The position numbers and the translations under genes were made by a program. Below, one piece after another: positions 7,114 through 11,200 of a stretch of 11,200 nucleotides of DNA. The notes under the pieces were generated by a model. That model saw nothing but the letters and a program-made list of their open reading frames with translations, did not search any database and was not told the origin of the DNA. Position 1 is the first letter of the stretch, and each line of letters begins with the position of its first letter. The stretch comes from RGIG8748 sp045578205 (GTDB lineage Bacteria; Bacillota; Clostridia; UMGS1810). The stretch lies in the NCBI GenBank assembly GCA_045578205.1, contig JAZNJU010000067.1, forward strand, positions 1-11,200, read 5' to 3'.

Positions 7114-8286
7114 CTACCTATTGTCTTTACAGACCTCCAAAATTTTGTCTGCAGCGCATTTTGCACCTGCACACCTTTTAAAACCAACAGCGATTTTTTC
7201 AGCATTTGCCCTATAGGTGCTGTCACTTAGTATTTTTTCAACATCTGCCAAGACAGAATTTTCATCCGATTTAATGCCTGCTCCAAGTTCAAAAACTCTT
7301 TCTGCAACACCTTTTTGCTCCGAAGTCTGAGGAAGCATAACAAGCGGAACGCCGAAATACAGGCTTTCGCTGACACTGTTCATTCCCGCGTGTGATACAA
7401 ACACATCTGCTTTTTCAAGAACTGCAATCTGATCGACAAATGGTTGAACAGATATATTGCCGGGTATGGTTCCAAAGCCGTCAACGGAAACCAGATTCCC
7501 CACAGACATAACAACCTCATAATCCGTACTTTCAAAGTCAGACAGGCACTTTTTATAAAAAGGCATCATATCGTTATTTACTGTTCCCATAGAGATATAA
7601 ATCAGTTTGTCTTTTCTTTTCTCAACTTTTTCGTTTGCAGGGCGAATTGAAGGTCCGACAAATGCGTACTTTTCCGAAAAAGTTTCTGAACAAGGTTGAA
7701 ACTGGGGAGAGGTATACACGATAGTATGTGTGTTATCATCAGTACCAATGATATCGAGAATATTTTTGACAGGATATCCCCTACTGTGCAAACGTTTAAT
7801 TTGTTTAGTGGTTTTGGGTATGGATAAAATCATCCTAAGCAAATCTCCAATGCCTTGTTTCATAATCTTTGCCGAATACTGGTTAAATGCAAAAGTTGTT
7901 GTTGATGAAACAAAGGGTATACCAAGTTTTAGCGCAACCGCTTTTCCCCACAGTGCCATGGAATCGGCTACTATACAATCGGGGTCGAGTTCTGCTATTT
8001 CTCTGCAGACCTTATCGTCAAGAGCCAATGTGGTGTCTACCAATATCTTTACAGAGAATGCTAAATCTTTTCCTACACGAGTAGAGTCTTTGGCACTTAA
8101 GTTTTTCTCCGTATCATAATCATCGCAGGATATAAATGTTGCTCCTGCTGACTCAATTTTTTCACGCATAATGTTGTATGAATAGTACCACACCTGATGT
8201 CCGCGGGAAACTAATTCTCTTACAACACCCAAGGTTGGATTAGTATGTCCGTGTGCAGGAATACAAAAGAAAACAATTTTGCTCAT
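7114..8286 (-). CDS. MGT-family (macrolide-type) glycosyltransferase
   Basis: A GT1-family UDP-sugar transferase of the YjiC/YojK/OleD type, 390 residues against a usual 390-420, acting in the cytoplasm on small lipophilic acceptors. The N-terminal acceptor domain opens MSKIVFFCIPAHGHTNPTLG, with His12 at the position of the family's catalytic His. The C-terminal nucleotide-sugar domain has KLIYISMGTVNN and the signature FVSHAGMNSVSESLYFGVPLVMLPQTSEQ, with the HAGMNS donor-binding motif. The frame also opens at GTG 8298, but ATG at 8286 gives the family-like start and has GGTG before it. It begins 15 bases after the AbrB gene stop and shares a junction with the zinc-ribbon gene. The acceptor could be a macrolide, a flavonoid or another xenobiotic; sequence alone does not say. 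Confidence 0.92.
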   Translation of the reverse strand: MSKIVFFCIPAHGHTNPTLGVVRELVSRGHQVWYYSYNIMREKIESAGATFISCDDYDTEKNLSAKDSTRVGKDLAFSVKILVDTTLALDDKVCREIAELDPDCIVADSMALWGKAVALKLGIPFVSSTTTFAFNQYSAKIMKQGIGDLLRMILSIPKTTKQIKRLHSRGYPVKNILDIIGTDDNTHTIVYTSPQFQPCSETFSEKYAFVGPSIRPANEKVEKRKDKLIYISMGTVNNDMMPFYKKCLSDFESTDYEVVMSVGNLVSVDGFGTIPGNISVQPFVDQIAVLEKADVFVSHAGMNSVSESLYFGVPLVMLPQTSEQKGVAERVFELGAGIKSDENSVLADVEKILSDSTYRANAEKIAVGFKRCAGAKCAADKILEVCKDNR

Positions 8287-8301
8287 ATACAGCACCACAT
8301 T

Positions 8302-8511
8302 TCATTCTTCTATTTTGCTGAAAATATTCCTGACAAAATCTTGTTGTTTTGTCTTTGGGAGAATTGCAATTCCCCTTTCATTATCACCGAGAATCAGAAT
8401 TTCATCCCCCGGATGCAGGTCAAACATCTCTCTTGCCTCTTTGGGAATAACAAACTGTCCCTTTTCTCCGATTTTAACCATCCACGCATATTTACCTTTG
8501 TGCACATTCAT
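8302..8511 (-). CDS. AbrB/SpoVT-type transcriptional regulator
   Basis: A 69-residue DNA-binding protein with the swapped-hairpin AbrB fold: WMVKIGEKGQFVIPKEAREMFDLHPGDEILILGDNERGIAILPK, roughly residues 10-53. The core GQFVIPKEAR and the LHPGDEILIL strand are typical of AbrB, SpoVT and MazE N-termini. The frame extends up to 8562, but that part is a hydrophobic run over the promoter. ATG at 8511 has GGGAGAG in front and gives MNVHKGKYAWM, so I chose it. It is the first gene of the operon with the glycosyltransferase and zinc-ribbon genes and is the likely local regulator. A MazE-like antitoxin is less likely because no MazF-type toxin follows. Confidence 0.9.
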   Translation of the reverse strand: MNVHKGKYAWMVKIGEKGQFVIPKEAREMFDLHPGDEILILGDNERGIAILPKTKQQDFVRNIFSKIEE

Positions 8512-8533
8512 AGTTATCTCTCCCTGTATGATT

Positions 8534-8560
8534 GGTATAATTAGTATGATTAATAATACC
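8534..8560. promoter_or_regulatory. Imperfect palindrome over the AbrB operon start, possible operator
   Basis: Arms GGTATAATTA (8534-8543) and TAATAATACC (8551-8560) are inverted copies with one mismatch in ten and a 7-base centre. The element covers the -10 box and the first transcribed bases, a place suited to repression. AbrB-type proteins favour AT-rich dyads, so self-control is a natural guess, not shown. Confidence 0.4.
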
Positions 8561-8581
8561 ATATTGTGATATAAATGTCAA
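8553..8581 (-). promoter_or_regulatory. Promoter of the AbrB-glycosyltransferase operon
   Basis: Minus strand: consensus -35 TTGACA (8581-8576), 17-base spacer, -10 TATTAT (8558-8553), start expected near 8546. This leaves about 35 bases before ATG 8511. It is independent of the Fic operon, which ends at the terminator at 8607-8633. Confidence 0.8.
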
Positions 8582-8599
8582 TGGTACTAAATGGATTTT

Positions 8600-8633
8600 A
8601 AAAAAATACAGACAGCCGTAATGACTGTCTGTA
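8600..8633 (-). terminator. Terminator hairpin downstream of the Fic operon and left repeat
   Basis: Stem TACAGACAG (8607-8615) with CTGTCTGTA (8625-8633), followed on the minus strand by seven T (8606-8600). It lies about 100 bases after the Fic stop and 10 bases beyond the left 13-base repeat. The stem core is the same CAGACAG seen after the right repeat and at 6671-6692. Confidence 0.8.
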
Positions 8634-8643
8634 AAGATATGGT

Positions 8644-8656
8644 ATTATTCCCACTC
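8644..8656. repeat. Left copy of 13-base direct repeat (guaA-type attachment core)
   Basis: ATTATTCCCACTC, identical to 9883-9895. On the minus strand it reads GAGTGGGAATAAT, coding Glu-Trp-Glu-stop, the usual end of GMP synthase and the core known from islands inserted at guaA. Here it is preceded by only a short open stretch (GYKTMSEWE after a stop codon), so it is not the end of a real guaA gene. Confidence 0.6.
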
Positions 8657-8736
8657 GCTCATTGTTTTGTAACCTCAACTGAATTAGATAATAAATCGTG
8701 TTTCTTAGTGGTTATATTCTATATATTACCAATAAC
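8657..8736. other. Short gene-free AT-rich spacer after the Fic gene
   Basis: Eighty bases between the Fic stop and the left repeat. I see no gene, hairpin or ribosome binding site. Stop codons break both strands. Confidence 0.5.
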
Positions 8737-9333
8737 TTAATCTAATGCAGTTTTTAAAATATCCACTAATATCTTATAATCATCAACCGACAATATTGAT
8801 GCTTCTAAGAGTTCTTCTTTATCTACATTTCCCCAATTAAGGTCATAACCCATTCGCTTTGCCATAAGGCGGATAAATTCACGGATAGAACGTCCATTGC
8901 CTTCTCTGAATGGATGGATGATATTGAGTTCTGCCATTACATATGCTAAATTGTCAAAAACCTTTTCTTCGTCAGTTTCTCTAAGCATATTTTTCTCTTT
9001 TATTTTGGCAAACACTTTATCAAGTTCTCTGTCGATCAAGTTCGATGGATAAAACATCGTATCCGCTTTACTTATTTGTTCTCGTCTGATTTTTCCGGCA
9101 AAAGGGTAAATATCCTCAAAAATGAACTTGTGTATATTCATAAGATGTGCTTTTGAAAAATTACCCCTAATCGGATTTTTCAAAAGTTCCATTTGCTTAA
9201 TCAATGTTATTTCTTCTTCAGCAGTTTTGAGCAGTTTATTATCTCTTATATTTAATTTGTTTTTCAACACATTACTATCGGGATAGCAATATATTGATTG
9301 GGCAGTTGTATAAACATCATATTTTGAAAACAT
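8737..9333 (-). CDS. fic: Fic-domain AMP-transferase toxin
   Basis: A Fic enzyme of 198 residues that should transfer AMP (or another nucleotide group) from NTP to a hydroxyl side chain of a target protein. The full active motif is present, HPFREGNGRSIR (residues 140-151), with the catalytic His140, Glu144, Asn146, Arg148 and Arg151. The target-docking flap is near 88-99 (SKADTMFYPSNL), and IFEDIYPFAGKIRREQI (71-87) is a typical Fic-core block. No inhibitory (S/T)xxxE(G/N) helix precedes the core inside the protein, so this is a class I enzyme that needs a separate inhibitor. The upstream gene, two bases away, supplies such a motif. AGAGG before the ATG lies inside the end of the antitoxin gene. 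Doc-type kinase activity is unlikely, since the motif has the Fic Glu and Gly spacing. Confidence 0.93.
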   Translation of the reverse strand: MFSKYDVYTTAQSIYCYPDSNVLKNKLNIRDNKLLKTAEEEITLIKQMELLKNPIRGNFSKAHLMNIHKFIFEDIYPFAGKIRREQISKADTMFYPSNLIDRELDKVFAKIKEKNMLRETDEEKVFDNLAYVMAELNIIHPFREGNGRSIREFIRLMAKRMGYDLNWGNVDKEELLEASILSVDDYKILVDILKTALD

Positions 9334-9335
9334 AG

Positions 9336-9707
9336 TTACAGCCTCTGCATATATTTAAGTTTCAACTCTTCAATTACATCTGTATAGTTCACTTGACCGC
9401 TATCAATTCTTTTGAGGTTTTTAATACTTTCCTCGCTAATAGTCATACTTTCAACAGCAAAAGTTCCTTTCAGACTTTTTAAATTACTTTCAAAATCTTT
9501 AGATGCCATATCTGTTTTATTTCTCCAATTAGTATATTTACCTGATTTAATTCTTGCATCCTTGGGTTTCTCTGCATCTTTCGGCAAAAGCCATACACCT
9601 GCAATTTTCTTTGCGCCGACAATTCTGCCCTCATTGCACAAAACAGTAATTCTTCTTACAGAAATTCCCCACAGTAAACTTGCTTCTTTTATTGTTAGTA
9701 TATCCAT
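9336..9707 (-). CDS. Fic antitoxin with N-terminal helix-turn-helix
   Basis: Probable inhibitor of the Fic toxin encoded next. The 123 residues fall into two parts. Residues 1-45 (MDILTIKEASLLWGISVRRI then VCNEGRI-type and GVWLLPKDA) look like an excisionase/MerR-like winged helix-turn-helix. Residues about 78-123 (SLKGTFAVESMTISEESIKN, then LKRIDSGQVNYTDVIEELKLKY) resemble VbhA-type antitoxins. The motif T82-F-A-V-E86-S fits the inhibitory pattern (S/T)xxxE(G/N), with Ser in the last place; Glu86 would contact the toxin's second motif arginine. GAGGTG precedes the ATG, and a consensus promoter stands in front. The HTH part suggests it also represses its own operon. The inhibitor role is inference from motif, position and size. 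Confidence 0.85.
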   Translation of the reverse strand: MDILTIKEASLLWGISVRRITVLCNEGRIVGAKKIAGVWLLPKDAEKPKDARIKSGKYTNWRNKTDMASKDFESNLKSLKGTFAVESMTISEESIKNLKRIDSGQVNYTDVIEELKLKYMQRL

Positions 9708-9728
9708 TTTAACACCTCATTTATCTAT

Positions 9729-9757
9729 ATTATATACCAACTATAGAATAATGTCAA
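9729..9757 (-). promoter_or_regulatory. Consensus promoter of the Fic toxin-antitoxin operon
   Basis: Minus strand: perfect TTGACA (9757-9752), 17-base spacer, perfect TATAAT (9734-9729). A 6-bp dyad, TCTATA (9724-9729) and TATAGA (9742-9747), overlaps the -10 box and spacer and could be the operator for the HTH antitoxin. A promoter this strong in front of a toxin operon suggests it is normally repressed. Confidence 0.85.
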
Positions 9758-9822
9758 TATTATCGTTCTTGTGGTTGGTTTGAATACAATATAATCATGT
9801 ACGGTGATAATACCGACAACAT

Positions 9823-9855
9823 AAAAAATGCAGACAGTTAAAATAACTGTCTGCA
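9823..9855 (-). terminator. Terminator hairpin downstream of the right repeat
   Basis: Perfect 12-bp stem TGCAGACAGTTA (9829-9840) and TAACTGTCTGCA (9844-9855), loop AAA, followed on the minus strand by a run of T. It ends leftward transcription from the 10004-10213 gene side and insulates the Fic promoter. Same CAGACAG core as the hairpins at 8607 and 6671. Confidence 0.85.
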
Positions 9856-9882
9856 AAATGAACAAATATAAATTAAATTTGG

Positions 9883-9895
9883 ATTATTCCCACTC
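9883..9895. repeat. Right copy of 13-base direct repeat (guaA-type attachment core)
   Basis: ATTATTCCCACTC, identical to 8644-8656 and in the same orientation, 1239 bases away. On the minus strand it again ends an open frame with Glu-Trp-Glu-stop. The Fic operon, its promoter and one terminator lie between the copies. A terminator follows each copy on the left side. Confidence 0.6.
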
Positions 9896-9985
9896 TAACA
9901 TCACTTTTGTTTTGACCGTTAATATGGGTCTAAATAGTGCGTTTTCGTGCTGTTTCAGCACGAAAATACTACCCATTCCACTCAT
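9884..9985 (-). other. Possible 33-residue micro-ORF ending at the right repeat
   Basis: ATG at 9985 opens a 33-residue frame ending FRPILTVKTKVMLEWE, whose last codons are the 13-base repeat. No good ribosome binding site precedes it, and an 11-bp palindrome lies inside. It may be only a tail brought in with the attachment site, or a fragment of an older gene. I would not call it a gene without homologues. Confidence 0.2.
9942..9966. repeat. Perfect 11-bp palindromic hairpin near the right repeat
   Basis: Arms TTTTCGTGCTG (9942-9952) and CAGCACGAAAA (9956-9966) with loop TTT. No T-run follows on either strand, so it is not a typical terminator. It lies 46 bases to the right of the 13-base repeat. 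Possible roles are a protein-binding dyad or an RNA structure. Confidence 0.6.
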
Positions 9986-9995
9986 TCAACAGGAA

Positions 9996-10018
9996 AAGTG
10001 TTGTCAAAAAGTGTTGTC
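9996..10018. repeat. Tandem pair of AAGTGTTGTC, third copy at 10234-10243
   Basis: AAGTGTTGTC occurs at 9996-10005 and 10009-10018 (13-base period), and again at 10234-10243. The three copies bracket the small gene at 10004-10213 and overlap its end. They could be binding sites for a recombinase or regulator, or scars of local duplication. Confidence 0.5.
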
Positions 10019-10213
10019 AGTTTTTACACATTTCTTATTATATTCTTCTATCTCAAGTTCTTCTTGTTTATACAAATCATCCCAAACTTTCTCCAACATT
10101 GAATCTGAAACTCCGTGTTCGTCAAGAAATGCTTTGTGCCGTAAATTCCAATACTTTAATCGAATTGAACGAAGTTCAAAATCTTTGATTTGTTCTATTT
10201 CCTTTAAATTCAT
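10004..10213 (-). CDS. Small acidic helical protein of unknown function
   Basis: A 69-residue protein that I do not recognise. It is rich in Glu, Lys, Leu and aromatic residues and reads as two or three helices: IEQIKDFELRSIRLKYWNLR (6-25), then SDSMLEKVWDDLYKQEELEI (36-55). There is no membrane segment and no metal-binding motif. AGAGGA sits at good distance from ATG 10213. It starts 37 bases after the stop of the DUF262-HNH gene, so it is probably in the same transcript and may be a partner or accessory of that nuclease. Its last codons lie over a tandem repeat of AAGTGTTGTC. Confidence 0.7.
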   Translation of the reverse strand: MNLKEIEQIKDFELRSIRLKYWNLRHKAFLDEHGVSDSMLEKVWDDLYKQEELEIEEYNKKCVKTDNTF

Positions 10214-10249
10214 ATTTTTCCTCTTTACAGTTAAAGTGTTGTCTAAAAT

Positions 10250-11200
10250 TTATTTATTGCCTTTTGCTCTATTATGTGTTTTACAGAGCATTTGACAGTT
10301 ATCTATATCGGTTGAACCGCCTTTGCTCCAAGCGGTAACGTGGTCTGCCTCCATTTCTGTAATCTTCCAGATACGGTTTTTATTGTTGTCAGCACCCATA
10401 GCACAAAGAGGACAGTTTGATACATTACTGCTCTTTGCTTCTTCGGTCTGGCGTGTATAAACTGTCTTTTTGGTAGGCTCGTCAAATACTCGAATGTTAA
10501 GGAGTTTGCTGTCGGTACAGCCACCGAGTATATACTCATATACACCCTTTTTATCCTTAACATAGAAGTCAGAATACAGTTCTTTCAGTTTAGCCGACAC
10601 TTCATCGGGAGCATAAGCGTTTGTGTGGTACTGCTCGTAGAACTCACCCCAAGGCAGACCTCTCATTTCACTTTCAACATCGGTAAAGACACTTGATACC
10701 CAATCAATAACGCTAGTGAAATATGCTTTCAACTCGTTAATGTTATCATCGTATCTGTGCTTACTCATATAATCGTCAATGTTGCCCTTGCTTACCCATT
10801 CAAGAGCAGTACGCAAATAGTCCTGTCTTATAACACTACCAGATATGTACGCACTCCATTTCTGGATATTGGCGTTCTGGCTATTTGAGAACTCCTCTTT
10901 TGCTTTGGTTACAAAGGGTCCCGAATGGATAGCGTTTGAAAGTTCCTGCTCGTTAAGGGGTATTCCTGCAATATTTATAGTCTTGAACCATTCCTTGATT
11001 TCACTCTCTGTACCCTCACAGATATAAATAGTCAAGGTAGTCTGCATTATCTTGTCCTGCATATCCTTTGCAAGTCCAGAGAAGTATCTCGGTATGCCGT
11101 TCTGGTCGTTAATGGCAAACTTACCTGTTACATATCGTCCAAAACTGGTGATACGCTGTTGTCCGTCCAGAACCTCATATTTATCTTCTGCAACCTTTGT
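10250..11200 (-). CDS. DUF262 protein with C-terminal HNH nuclease domain, partial (N-terminus beyond window)
   Basis: The frame stays open to the right edge, giving at least 316 residues; the internal ATG at 11062 is not the real start. The first visible residues contain YEVLDGQQRITS (codons at about 11143-11176), the DGQQR motif of the DUF262/GmrS N-terminal domain, which handles nucleotides in GmrSD, BrxU and SspE systems. The C-terminus is an HNH nuclease with zinc-ribbon ligands: CPLC, then EADHVTAWSKGGSTDIDNCQ, then LCKTHNRAKG. The D-H, Asn and His of HNH and the CxxC...CxxH zinc set are present, so it looks intact. The family's members cut foreign, often modified, phage DNA; that role here is inferred. 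A small gene follows on the same strand. Confidence 0.88.
   Translation of the reverse strand, partial: TKVAEDKYEVLDGQQRITSFGRYVTGKFAINDQNGIPRYFSGLAKDMQDKIMQTTLTIYICEGTESEIKEWFKTINIAGIPLNEQELSNAIHSGPFVTKAKEEFSNSQNANIQKWSAYISGSVIRQDYLRTALEWVSKGNIDDYMSKHRYDDNINELKAYFTSVIDWVSSVFTDVESEMRGLPWGEFYEQYHTNAYAPDEVSAKLKELYSDFYVKDKKGVYEYILGGCTDSKLLNIRVFDEPTKKTVYTRQTEEAKSSNVSNCPLCAMGADNNKNRIWKITEMEADHVTAWSKGGSTDIDNCQMLCKTHNRAKGNK

Noticed and set aside
8302..8511. AbrB-like protein as a MazE antitoxin
   Set aside because: The next genes are a glycosyltransferase and a membrane protein, with no MazF- or PIN-type toxin.
8644..8673. A guaA pseudogene at the left repeat
   Set aside because: Only the last few codons resemble guaA; a stop codon lies directly upstream and the rest is unrelated sequence.
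9780..10250. CRISPR array in the repeat-rich region
   Set aside because: Repeats are only 10-13 bases, irregularly spaced, and no unit of repeat-plus-spacer recurs.

Overview
The window looks like part of a Bacillota (probably anaerobic Clostridia) chromosome. The evidence is a moderately AT-rich composition, strong AGGAGG-type ribosome binding sites, TTGACA/TATAAT-like promoters with 17-base spacers, hairpin-plus-T terminators, and clostridial-type gene families. The species cannot be named from the sequence. Every gene I can support lies on the minus strand, so transcription runs from high to low coordinates.

Left part (about 6585 down to 1): a compact coenzyme-B12-dependent glycerol/diol dehydratase operon. 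From its promoter it runs: large subunit, medium subunit, small subunit, large and small subunits of the dehydratase reactivase, PduO-type cob(I)alamin adenosyltransferase, a terminator hairpin, then an MFS transporter cut by the window edge. The dehydratase would turn glycerol into 3-hydroxypropionaldehyde or 1,2-propanediol into propionaldehyde. The reactivase swaps damaged cobalamin out of the enzyme and the adenosyltransferase remakes the cofactor. Genes overlap or nearly touch, and one starts with TTG. No shell protein, aldehyde dehydrogenase or alcohol dehydrogenase gene lies in the window, yet the medium subunit has an N-terminal amphipathic helix of the kind that targets PduD into microcompartments. 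Upstream of the operon lie a promoter, a leader that can fold into a 10-bp stem, and six to seven T-tracts spaced about one helical turn apart.

Middle part (about 8581 to 6671): a second operon with its own promoter: an AbrB-type swapped-hairpin regulator, an MGT-family glycosyltransferase, and a small membrane protein with a zinc ribbon. It ends in a strong terminator.

Right part (about 8607 to 11200): an accessory zone. A two-gene Fic toxin-antitoxin operon sits between two exact 13-base direct repeats (GAGTGGGAATAAT on the minus strand). These match the conserved 3' end of guaA, a known integration hotspot, and each is followed by a terminator hairpin with the same CAGACAG stem. Beyond the second repeat are an unidentified small gene and the 3' part of a DUF262 plus HNH nuclease gene of the kind found in anti-phage systems. 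My reading is a row of small defence or toxin cassettes stacked at a guaA-type attachment site. guaA itself and any recombinase would have to lie outside the window, so this is inference.
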